Assembly: GCA_026874595.1 (NCBI GenBank)
Contig: CM049313.1
Location: 15,747,508-15,811,507, forward strand
Direction: 5' to 3'
Source: Sipunculus nudus
Taxonomy: Eukaryota > Annelida > Sipuncula > Golfingiida > Sipunculidae
Length of the DNA stretch: 64,000 bases
Positions 11,401 through 24,500 of the stretch are shown here, in pieces. Positions within the stretch are counted from its first letter, which is position 1; each line of letters opens with the position of its first letter. The notes beneath the pieces were generated by a model. That model saw only the letters and a list, made by a program, of their open reading frames with translations. It did not search any database and was not told the DNA's origin. The position numbers and the translations under genes are program-made.

Positions 11401-14400
11401 GTAGCAATGCTGGTTACATACAAGGATATGCCATACAGGTATAATTCATTCACTTCTGACGGCCGTGTAACGTAGATCCGTCTTTCCCAGACAATATACC
11501 CATCAACAGTCATAAATAATTCAGTGATTTCAAACCACGATGACCTGATTAACGAATCCTTCTACCCCATACTGCAGTTAAGACCTGTAAGTCTAAATGA
11601 AGGCTATTTGCCATTGACTATTCCCCTAACTGACCTCTTGAAAATCCACTGTATTATCAGAATAATCACAATTGACATACAACGATCGGCTTTCAACGGC
11701 AGCTAATTGTCGATAATTGTACATTCTCCCAGAGTCGGTGCCGCCATGTATTATTCCACTTTGAGTGCCCGTCACGCTCGATGTCTGCGCCGAGGGATCT
11801 TGGAAGGCATGGTTCAGGTTAAATTATTTATGGCACCATTACATTTAAACCTTGAATAAGTGGATAACATCTCATGGCAAAAGCTCCCAACTACCTTCAC
11901 TCCCAATGTATAATAATTTGAATGTGTCAGTTGAATTATATATAAGTTGAGTGTTTGTGTATGTGTGTTTTTTGGACTACCCTATCCCCTTCAGTTCTCT
12001 TTAGCTCACCACAACCTTCACTCCGAACAGGAAATAATTTGAATATGTCATTTGAGTTATATATAAGTTGTGTGTGTTTTTGTATGTATGTTTTTTAATT
12101 ATACCCAATCCTCTTAAGTTCCTTTTCTGACTGCACTCTTTGTATGCCCCCCAAGTGTTACCCTGGGCCAGCCAAGCCTGATTTAATAGCACTCGTACAC
12201 CACTGGTTTCGAATGGAGGACCCGGCTATATGTTGATAAAGCCGCCTACGGTTCCCTAGCAAGGTGTCTCCATGTCGTTCATTATGACTAGGAAGATTCC
12301 GATTCAGGAAACCTTGAAGATGATCTTCTAAATTTAAAGAAGTTTTCATGCTATTTTTTACCTTTCTGATACAGAAATAAAATAAACGAATTAAAATTAT
12401 ATGGACGACGGCCGGGAAAAATGGATAGATGTTCAGACATAACAACATTTACTATCAGCTGAAGACTGCCACCTAAACGTCGATTTTAATTAATTGAAGA
12501 CGTTGAGGTGGCAGTACAAGCTATAGGGTTCGGATCAATTCTAGTATAAATAGATGTGCACGCCATTTCTAACAGGACTTTTTCACTTTCATCTGCTTAG
12601 TGAACTGTCAATTTCTTTAGGTAAGACAAAAAGGGACGTTTTTCTATTGGGAAAAATAATATTACATTCACGGTTGACGTTCGTGTATTCATGCAGCAGT
12701 TATTGATAACGGGGCTTGTTTTAGTCGGAAAGTTTGTCTCTCCCCGTCCGTCATGACGGCTTGACAGCGAAAACTGCGGTAGCCGAAATTGCTTCAAAGT
12801 TCAGTCCTCGCCGGCAGGGTAACTACCACAGATTGTGTTGGTTTTCTTCATTATTTAGCAAATAAAACACGACTATATAAGCCTCTGACGTCAAATAACT
12901 ATACCACACAGCAAATATTTTGATCCGACCCTTGGATTGGGTGTTCTTTTATGACTTGTATTATGACTCGCAGACCGCTGTCAGTTTATTTAGAAAAGGC
13001 CTGAATGTCATGGCTAATTTATTATATACCTAGCTGTTAACCTTTTTCCACCAATAAATTAACATTATGTTACATCTTTAAAAATGTTGATGTCGGGAGC
13101 AAATATACCACAATCTGCACACACTCCTTTTCGGGGTAAAATAAGTATATAATCAATTTGATATGAAAACTAAAATGTACAAGTGGCTGTCTAAAATAAT
13201 ATAGTCTCTGCGCAAAGGTGTATTCGAGTGTCATATAACAGCAGACGTTAAGTGCAAACGATGACGTCACCGTGTGCATGAGGCACAAAACGTAAAGAGT
13301 CAGACACGATTTCCAGACCGCATGTTCGCATGTCTGATCACCCGATATAATCGCAGGGATTACTCTCAACTTAAAAGTACCCCTTTGAATCATCTGTATA
13401 TGATTATATCACTTTTAATTAAGAAATAAAGGCAGGGATTAAAAATAAAGCGATAAAAATTCAAATAAGATTAAATACAACTACATCTCTCCTGCAACTT
13501 TTCAAGGTGCAGCGGTTTTCTGCTCTATACCGATTAAAACCCTTAAGGAAATGGCACATTTGACTCGTGAATGGAGTTAATGGGTTTGCACCTAAGATAT
13601 AAATGGATCTCATTTATTCATGCTGCATAAAATGGGTGCACTTACACAAATGGTCAGTTGCACTTAGTAAATCGGTTGGTTGGCTGCCAGCGTGTAACGG
13701 TTAAACGAATTATTTCATGTGCCTTAAGTGCCTCCATACAAGATAGAATGCCTCGTTTCCTGAATCCAATTATACACTGTCACAGAACGGTACCGTCTCT
13801 CGAAATCATCTTGTGTTTAAACTCGCTATAAGTGGGCGTCAATAGAGGGGGAAGGGGGTATATATCCCAACACTTTTAGCAAAGGGGGGGGGGGGATGGC
13901 TAATGCAATCAACCCCCCCCCCCCCCATTTTCAGAGAATAATATTTATATATTGAAATTAAATATATATAAATAATAAAAATTATAGACTAAAGATCCAT
14001 TGCGGAGTTCACTATGAACACATATATCTAAACCTGGTTTTGAATTAACCTACACTAGAAACTTTAATACCTTATTTTTAATAACCTTAACTTTAATTGT
14101 AATATATTTGAAATGTTACGCATATAATAACAGGCATATTTACATATATCAGGTATATATATATATATTTATATATATTTATATCAAAGTTATAATAACT
14201 TATTACCCTCCCACGCGAGTTTCCGCCCCCACACTTGCGGATAATTTGACGAAACTGTCATTAGATTCAGAGCGAAAATTTCCCCTTGGGAGTTTGAGGT
14301 TTGCTTTATTCACAATTTTATTTAAACAGCAACAAAAAACTCCGGCATTGATTAAGGATTATTTGTTCAACTACTACCGAAAAATTCTCAAGTAATAAAA

Positions 14401-17400
14401 AATATTGCATAGCAGTAATAAAAGCTCTGTTGGTCCAGTCATCCAACGTGCAGCCGTAATTTGTTTATCTAATGCTTAAGTCAACTCATAATGGTAATTG
14501 TTGTATGTATTATGTACATTGATGCATGGACCTGAAAGACAAGCCAACTGCTTTGTTATATCATGGGAAATACAGAACGGCGTAGGGCGTATCTTGTCGC
14601 TAAAATAATTGCATTTAATATTTTTGTTTTACATCTTATGTTCAGCTGTGAGACAATCTCTTCGAATTAGTATACTTAAATTGGGAATTCAACTGTCAGT
14701 TGAATACCAATGACGGCTCCTTGACCATAGGCGAGGGCACGAGATAATAAATGCAGAAAATATGAAACACTCCAGTCCAGTACTCCTTTACCTTTGCGTT
14801 TTATTTTTTCTTATTTTGCTAGATTCATGTATATTTAAACAAACTAGAAGTCTGCATGCAAAGGAATGCAAGCCTTCGCCATGTGGGGGTGCCTTTTGTG
14901 GGATGCTCCCAAAACCGTGTTTGCATTCACTGAATCAGCCCATAATACCAGGTTTATTCGTGTATTAGTGACTGTGCATTTGTAATTATGATTATTCCTT
15001 GATGACGTTCCTGAACCCGGGTCATGTGCTAGATCCCCACCATAATCTAATCAATTGTCCATCGGCCCATCTCCGAAAGGCCCAAAAAATATCTTGAGAT
15101 TCCGTACATGTTTGCGTGAGTAATGATGTGAACTGTCACGCGGACACAAACAAACACACACGAACGGGGATGAAGGCATACCCTCCTAGCGGAGGCAATA
15201 CATCAACATTACTATATCTGATTGAGCATGTTTTCTTTGCACTTACCTGCCCTTAATGAATGAAATATGAATATTACCATAATCATCTTGAACTGTTTAA
15301 AATAATACAGCAGAAAAATATTATTTTGAAACAAATAAGAGTTTTTTTCTATTTTTTTATGGAGGAAACCGCCTCCATTTTAATGCTAACTGAACTACGT
15401 ATATGTACATCTGCAGAATTGATTCCGGTTTCAGACCCCGTGACAGAGCAGTATCATACGCCTCCTCTCTTTTTATATCCTGGCGTCAACCAGGCCCGGT
15501 GAATACTGTACCTGCTGGCCCTGGGTGCGTAATAGTCCCTATTGCTGGGTCATATCACCGAGGAAACCCCGAAAGGAGCACTCGTTTGAGAGTGAAACAC
15601 GGCCGTTGGGCACCGTCTTTCCATTAAGCCTGCAGAGCGCTCATCCTGGGTGAAAAATCCCTTCACCTCGGCTAAGATTCGAACTAACGATCTCCCATAA
15701 GCCACAAAAGCCGGTAACAAAAATGTGTTATCATGCTGTTTTCACGCATTTCATGCAGTCGCTTGTTTTTATTAAATCAAATGAACACAGTATGTTTGAC
15801 AAATATTGCAAAGAAACAAGCACATTTAAGAAATATAATTATTGAGCAAAACAAACAAGAATGTTTTGAGAGTATTCCAATGAAAAAAGACGCAGAATGT
15901 ATCTTATAAAGGTGTATGTGGTTTCACAAATCATGCTTAACAGAGCGACAAGTCTAAATCTGGGCTCTATCCTGGGCCACGTGCTTTTTCCAGGGGGCCA
16001 CGTGATTGAGCCAGTCTGACACAGTTTGCTTTGAGCAGCAGCCTTTTCTTACTCTGGGCAAAATCCAACTACCGGAATAATGACAATTTTACTCACTTCA
16101 AACGATCGTCTGGGAGAGGAGGGCGGGCCTCCGATGAAGACATTTAATTATAATTTTCGTTGACACCAGTATGGTGCCTGTGGCTTAGCTCGCGGACACA
16201 GACGTTCCTCTTTTGGAAAATTATCTTTGTTCCTAAAGGAGGCGATATTCATGGCGTGAGGAGGGGGCGATAAATGAGGCAAAATGCATGGAGAAGCGGA
16301 TCCATAGGGAGGGGAGTCCAGTATGTCCGCCCTCCCTTTTTAGCTCAGCTGACTTTCAGTCATGCTGAGCTATAGCGATCACTCTTTGTCCGTCGTCCGT
16401 CTATCCGTCTGTCTGTCCGTCTGTCCGTTAACCTGGCACAAATCGTAACCGCTGGACTTAGAATCTTGTAACTTTACATTCTGAGAGGTCAATGAAAAAT
16501 CTCCTTGGAAACCAAAAATTAGGTCTCTGTTACCCATATCCTTCGAGCTATTGGGCCCCAAAGTACCCCCCAGAATAGTCAAAATTTTCATACAAAAACT
16601 TTAATATCTCATTTACTACATCACTGATGGTCATGATTTTTGGCATACATATTTATCATGAGATGTTTCATCAGTTCCTGCAGATTGGTGGCGCCACCTG
16701 TATTTTTAGATTTTTTACGAATTTTTTTCTCTATTTTTGAGACCTTTAAAAATGTGAACAACTGTTAACAGGGCACAAATCGTTAAGACTGGACCTAGAA
16801 TCTTCATTCTTGACACAGTGAGAGACCTACGAAAAGTCTCCATGGAAACCAGAAATTAGGTCTCTGTTACCCAAATCCTTTGAGCTATTGGGCCCCAAAG
16901 TACCCCCAAGAATAGTGAAAAATTTCATACAAAAACTTCAATATCTCATTAACTACATCACTGATGGTCATGATTTTTGGCATACATATTGATCATGAGA
17001 TGTTTCATCAGTTTCTGCAGACTGGTTGCGCCACCTGTATTTTTCGATTCTTTACGTATTGTTTTCTCTGTTTTTGACGTCTTTAAAAATGTTGACATCT
17101 GTTAACAGGGCACAAATCATTAAGACTGGACCTAGAATCTTCATTCTTGACACAGTGAGAGACCTATGAAAAGCCTCCATGGAAACCTGAAATAAGGTCT
17201 CCGTTACCCATATCATTTGAGCTGTGGGGCTCCCAATTACCCCCAGAATAATGGAAAATTTGATTTAAAAAAAACTGCAACATCTCAATAACTACAATAC
17301 AGATGGTCATGATTTTTGGCATACATATTGATCAAGAGGTGTTCCATCATTTCCTGCAGACTGGTGGCGCCACCTGTATTTTTTCAAATTTTTACAATTT

Positions 17401-20400
17401 TTTTTCTCTATTTGTGAGACTTTTAAGGATGTAGTTATCTGTCAACAAGGTACAAATTGTAATGACTTGACCTAGAATCTTTATTCTTGACACACAGGGA
17501 GACCCATGAAAAGTCTCCATGGACACCTGAAATTAGGTCTCTGTTACCCATATCCTTAGAGCTATGGCACTCCAAAGTACAGCTCGGAATAATGGAACAT
17601 TTAATACATAAGCTGAAGTATCTGAACAACTAATGCAGAGATCACCATAATTGTTTGCATGGATATTGATCATGGAGTGTTTCATCAGTTTTTAGCTCAG
17701 CTGACTGTAAGTCATCTGAGCTATAGCGATCACTCTTTGTCCGTCGTCCGTCCGTCGTGCCGTCCGTCTGTCCGTCCGTCTGTCCGTTAACCTGGCACAA
17801 ATCGTAACCGCTGGACCTAGAATCTTGTTACTTGACACTCTGAGAGGTCCATGAAAAATCTCCTTGGAAACCAGAAATCAGGTCTCTGTTACCAATATCC
17901 TTCAAGCTATGGGGCCCCAAAGTACCCCCCAGAATAGTAAAAAAATTCATACAAAATCTTCAATATCTCATTAACTACATCACTGATGGTCATGATTTTT
18001 GGCATACATATTGATCATGAGATGTTCCATTAGTTCCTGCAGACTGGTGGCGCCACCTGTATTTTTCGATTTTTTACGAATTTTTTCTCTATTTTTGAGA
18101 CCTTTAAAAATGTGGACATCTGTTAACAGGGCACTAATCATAAGACTGGACCTAGAATCTTCATTCCTGACATTCTGAGAGACCTATGAAAAGTCTCCAT
18201 GGAAACTAGAAATTAGGTCTCTATTACCCATATCCTTCAAGCTATGGGGCCCCAAAGTACTCCCAAGAATAGTGAAAAATTTCATACAAAAACTTCAATA
18301 TCTCATTAACTACATCACTGATGGTCATGATTTTTGGCATACATATTAATCATGCGATGTTTCATCAGTTTCTGCAGACTGGTGGCGCAACCTATATTTT
18401 TCGATTTTTTACGAATTTTTTTTCTCTATTTTTGAGACCTTTAAAAATGTGGACATTTGTTAACAGGGCACAAATCCTTAAGACTGGATCTAGAAGCTTT
18501 ATTCTTAATATTGTGAGAGACCTATGAAAAGTCTCCATGGAAACCAAAAATTAGGTCTCTGTTACCCATATCCTTCGAGCTATTTGGCCCCAAAGTACCC
18601 CCCAGAATAGTGAAAAATTTCATACAAAAACTTCAATATCTCATTAACTACATCACTGATGGTCATGATTTTTGGCATACATATTAATCATGAGATGTTT
18701 CATCAGTTTCTGCAGACTGCGGACGCCATCTGTATTTTTTCGATTTTTTACGATTTTTTTCTCTATTTTTTAGACCTTTAAAGATGCAGTCATCTGTTAA
18801 CAGGGCACAAATCATAACAACTGGACCTAGAATCTTCATTCTTGACACACTGGGAGACCCATGAAAAGTCTCCATGGAAACCAAAAATTCGGTCTCTGTT
18901 ACCCATATCCTTCGAGCTATGAGGCCCCAAAGTACCCCCCAGAATAGTGAAAAATTTCATACAAAAACTTCAATATCTCATTAACTACATCACTTATGGT
19001 CATGATTTTTGGCATACATATTTATCATGAGATGTTTCATCAGTTCCTGCAGATTGGTGGCGCCACCTGTATTTTTAGATTTTTTACAAATTTTTTTCAC
19101 TATTTTTGAGACCTTTAAAGATATGAACATCTGTTAACAGGGCACAAATCATAACAACTGGACCTAGAATCTTCATTCTTGACACACTGGGAGACCCATG
19201 AAAAGTCTCCATGGAAACCTGAAATTAGGTCTCTGTTACCCATATCCTTCATGCTGTAGGGCCCCAAAATACCCCCCAGAATAGTCAAAAATTTCATACA
19301 AAGAGATCATGAGATGTTTCATCAGTTTCTGCAGACTCCCTAGAAACCTGGAATTATGTCTCTGTTACCTATATTCTTCAAGCTATGGGGCTTGTTACAC
19401 ATTTTTACAATTTTTTTTTCTCTATTTTTAAGACCTTTAAGGATGTGGTTATGTGTCAACAGGGTACAAATTGTAACAACTCGACCTAGAATCTTCATTC
19501 TTGTCATGCAAGGAGGCCCATGAAAAGTGTCTGTGGAAACCTTAAATTAGTTCTCTGTTTCCCATATCCTTCAAGCTATAGGACTCCGAAGTATCCCTCA
19601 GAATAATGGACAATTTGATACAAAAGCTGAAGTATCTGACCAACTAATGCAGAGGTCACCATGATTCTTTACATGCATATTGATTATGGAGTGTTTCATC
19701 AGTTTCTTCAGACTTATGGTGCAACCTATATTTTATTAAATTTTTTTGAATTTTTTTCTCTATTTTTGAGACCTTTAAGGATGCTGTCATCTGATAACAT
19801 GACACAAATTGTAACAACTGGACCTAGAATCTTCATTCTTGTCATGCAAGGAGGCCAGTGAGAGTGTCTTTGGAAATCTGAAATTAGGTCTCTGTTACCC
19901 ATATCCTTCACGCTATAGGACTCCGAAGTATCCCTCAGAATAATGGAAAATTTGATTCAAAAGCTGAAGTATCTGAACAATTAATGCAGAAATCACTATG
20001 ATTCTTTGCATGGATGTTGACCATTAAGTGTTTTTATTAGTTTCTGCAGACTGGTGGAACCACCTGTATTTTTTTTAAAGTTTACGCATTTTTTCCCATA
20101 TTTTGAGATATATAAATTCAGATACAATCTTGGCTTATTCTTTAATCTGTTTGATGCTTCAGTTGAATGGGTATATACCATTCAGATGATAAAATTTCCT
20201 TTTGCAAATCTCTTCCCAGTCAGCTGAGCGTCTTGACCCATGGGTCACTTGTTTAAGAGTTCGTACCAATTTGAGCGGTCTAGACCTCCGTTTTCTGGAC
20301 CTCGGGGGCCTTTTTTTTCAGGTTTTGTCATTAAGCCTCCTATGCGGGACCTCCTAAATCCTATTTTCTTGGTCAGCTCCTGAGCATGGCACTCTAAAGT

Positions 20401-21504
20401 ATTATACTTATCGAGTTTTTTTTATCCCCGTGTGCTGACTTGAGTGATATACTTTTGGCACGAGTTACGCCTTGCCGGTGGACCACAATATATTGACACA
20501 ACCCTACATATATTGGTTCTATTGGTGTTTTTGGAAAAAGTTGGGACTTTCACCTTGACCTTTTTATATTGTGACCTCATAGTCAGTAGAGTCATTCTTT
20601 AGATGTTTTGAGATATTTGTTCTGAATGAAACATATAAAGAAGTCATAACCTCTTATAAGTTGTTTTATTCGTGTTTTGATTTGATATATTTCAAACCAT
20701 TTTCATTGGTGCTGTATTATAATATATGTTAAGAGCGACACCTGTTCCTTGTATACTGCATAATACTTTTCAATCATATTAAGCGTGCGCACCTAGAAAT
20801 CTATATTTGGAAGATCATTAAAGTAAAAAGAGTTATGTCACATGTAAAATCCTAAAAGACAGATGGCTGTTTCTAAAAGCAAAACAGAACATATTGATTT
20901 TACTGGCCGGGGACGTTGGAATGTGATTAGTATTATGTGTAACTCTTATTTTGTGGAAGCAATTATAGAAACATCAGAAGAAATGATAATTATCACGAAG
21001 CCCCTGGAGAGTACGTGATTCTCTCTATCAAAGACAAATTAAAGTGATTAATCTTTATGTCCTCTCGTTTAACCACTCACCGGCCCTGCGTGTACCTCGG
21101 GCACCATATCCTGCTGCGTCTCGGGTCGCTCTCCTCTATAAAATACACCACTGAGGTCTTACGCGATCTCTTTTTTAAATTTCAATGTTTCTGCCAGATG
21201 CGAGACTTTCTGTCTGTTTCCTGGAAGACTTATCGTTGCTATGTGCAAACCAATCCTCCAGTCCGATCCTGTAATAAGGTCTTTACTTCATATTGGTTAT
21301 TTTACACCTATGAACCAATATATATAACAAAATGTGTAATGTCTAATGCTTTAAAATCTAGCTGTTGTTTCCCTTGACATTAGCTGAAAAAACCTTAAAA
21401 CAACTTTGCTCAGTCATGGATTCAAATGAGAGCGGGATTAGTGTACTATGCTCTGGTTTAATAGAGAGCTGTCTTGAAGCTCTTATCGGCGATCAAATGA
21501 TTTG

Positions 21505-21544
<40 letters not shown>

Positions 21545-24500
21545 CATGTCTTAAACCGGCAATATGACAAAAATGTTGGACATCTTTGGTTAGTATTATA
21601 CATTCGTGAATGTAATTTCTTAAGTATACGCGCACCCTGTGAAAACAAAAGTTCTGTAAGTCATGAAAATTTGACTGTAATCACGGTAAAAATTTTAATT
21701 GTCCACAAAAAGGTAAAAGTACAGGATATAAAATTATAAGATCAAACGTTTAACACCCAGAGTCAATTGTTCTCTATGTTTGACAAAAAGATGATTTAAT
21801 TATGTTAACTACCCACATGTTGACTATGGGGCGTTAAAAAAGCAAACATATTGTTAAACGCACTACATGTTTGTACACAGTAAATATAATACCTTTTTAA
21901 ACACATCGCTTGTGAGAACAGTTACGCTGGCAGACGGCTGTTTCATTACTCGTTAATTTCCACTCCCCTTCTTTTTCATTTCTCTTTCTGTCTCTATCTA
22001 TGTCTCTCTCTCTCTCAAACACACACGCGCCCACGCGCGCTGACTAAACGTGGGGTTTTCATCAGTACTGGCTAATACAAATGACATTAAAAACACATAT
22101 TCACAAAAACATAGTCTGTAACACTAAAGGGGTTCACAAAGATATCACCCCTCCGAACATCTCTTAGCTCAAGGAAGGTCGTACAGCTGTTTTTTATTTC
22201 CGGGTGGAGAACGGTTCACAGTGATCGGTGGACACATATGTTAAGAGTTATATGTCGAAAGATAACAGAGACAAACAGTAATACGCATGACGGAGCGCAC
22301 GGCAGTCCACTACTCAGAGCGCTCAGGCTGGAAACTGCGTCTCTGGTTTTGATCAAATGGAAGAGGATGGAATACACTCAGTCTTTTTCGTGCCACCGGG
22401 TTTTAGCGGTGGTTTATGACTTTGACCTAATGCTCTTCTTATGGTCATCTTTCATGTATTACAGCAAGGAAAAATGAAAACAGAAAGATAAGATAAAAGA
22501 TTTTGCAGGCACTTTTTTCCAGAAATCAGTGCGGTGGGCTAATTTGTGGCTGTTTTATTATGTTTTCGATAAGAAAAATACATTTGACAAGGGACAACAT
22601 GCCTGATAATGAGAGAATGTTTCGCTTAGCAGATAAAAGCACAGCATAACAAAGGGAAACTTCAAGGAAATTTTATAACATCATTTCGAGCAGCTGGAGC
22701 TCAAAGTGGTAAATTTCTACTGAAAATCAAAATAAAATGATTGATCTGGGGGTCAAAGTTGATCCACGCAGTGACTGAGAAACCAACTTTTTTGGCCTTG
22801 GTATTTGAATTTACTGGCAGCTCATCCGTAATTTGGACGTGCGACCTATGATCTCCGTGTTTTAGATGTACCTAAAATGGCAGCACCCATAAGAGGTTTC
22901 ATGAAACTGACAGAAATAAACCAATAAACCGGCAAGAACGTGGGGATGTTAAACAAAATTTCATCGGGGAAAACATCCAGGCAAGAATCTATCTACGGAG
23001 AGTTTGGTGGCAAGCAGACGTATTGACAATTTTAAAGCGGGATAACTTTTTTTTGGACCACACCATCATCTAATGATTCAGTAGAATACAGTTTTCAATT
23101 AACAAATCTAAAATATGAAATCATTCATTTTTCAAAGAGGTCATTTGAGCGAAGCTTGGCGTTTCTAAAGTAAACGAAGAAGGTTTGGTCGGATTTTTTT
23201 GTATAAAATACATCCGGATCCAATCACATAATACCAAATAGTTTTACGCTGATGTTTGACTGGGATGTTATTTATGTTTCAGGTCATGCCATGGACTTTA
23301 TTCACAGTGACGACACGGTCCTCGTGGAGATGGACATGAAGTTTACACGTCAAGAATGGGAAAACATCCAGCGGAAGTAAGTCATACTATCACTGCGCAG
23401 AATCGGGCTCACAAGAGTGCGACTCTGTTGGTTAGGGTTTCTGGGCTCTGAAAACTACGGCAAACAATGCATCGGAGTCTACATACACCGATGGCGTAGG
23501 TAAAATGTTGTGTAGAGCATAACGAAGTCCGTTTTAATACACTGGATAATTATTGTTTTATGGGAAATAACATAAACACAGGTGTTTTTGTGGGAAGGAC
23601 TTCACCACCCCCCCCCCCCCCCCGCCCCACACACACACACATACAGTGCTCACCTGGAAAAGGTTCGTTTTAAGTAGAAACGACCGTTTGCGGAAGGGTG
23701 AGTAAAGGTACTGTAAACGTACAGCCAAACTCGGGCCTAACACTTTATGCAAGTGCCTTTAAGTGCTTACTCAAAAGTAATGTCAAGAAGCAAAGGCGTT
23801 ATTCACTGTGTTTCTAATTTAAGTAGTAATTATAAGACATGTATTTAAAAAAGAGAAATTATCATGCGCGTATATGTGTTCAATCGGATTGCTGTAAATC
23901 TACGGTCTGCACTTGTATACGAGTAGACTGTTCTCATCTGGGACAATGCACGATACCACCCTTGCTTATGTGTTACAAAATATTGAATCATCACGCTTTC
24001 ACATTCATAATTTAGAGGTTATAGGGGAGAATATAGATAGTTTTAATTAATGTCATGATAGGTCATTCTGTAAACAAATGCAATCGTTTCTGTTCCATCT
24101 GGGGAAATCTTGAAACACCGCCTAGGACAATCAGTTGTACCTCTGCTGATAATTTAGTGCAGAGAATAATAAAATAGCACATTTTTCCCATAAGGAATAT
24201 CCGGTCACAGAACAATATCATGTAATTTCTTTATTTTTTTATTTAATTTTCTTTTTACTGCAATATCTTAATTTCCTCAAAATCAGTGAAGTGTTCGGAG
24301 TCTCGTTGATTCATATTCTATTAATATACACATACATGAATTTATTTGTTTTACTGTATACTCAAATTAGTAAAACAACGGTTCATTTCCCTTGGTAATA
24401 AGCACATGTTCTGCATTGTTAAGAGGCGTTCATTGTTACAAATGTTTCTTATTGAAGCATGCATTGTACCATCTCTTATTTGTATCATGTTTATCTTTTA

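Larger units (their letters stand above)
8653..23282 (+). other. Astacin intron 2 (14.6 kb)
   Basis: The largest intron. It holds the interrupted foldback at 10148-11297, AT runs, a direct repeat at 11889-12120, a SINE-like fragment at 15480-15720, the 337-bp array at 16337-20255 and a dispersed repeat at 22693-22796. I saw no further astacin-like exon in either strand; the phase 1 join of exons 2 and 3 does not need one. The stretches 8760-10140, 12540-14930 and 20260-22690 show nothing I can name beyond short simple repeats. Confidence 0.7.

Noticed and set aside
12466-12514. Hairpin as a miRNA precursor
   Set aside because: The stem is only 16 bp, shorter than a miRNA precursor needs, with no extended pairing outside.
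12886-12893. TGACGTCA with nearby TATATAA as a promoter in intron 2
   Set aside because: Single short motifs in a 14.6 kb intron; no exon or ORF follows, so chance is the simplest reading.
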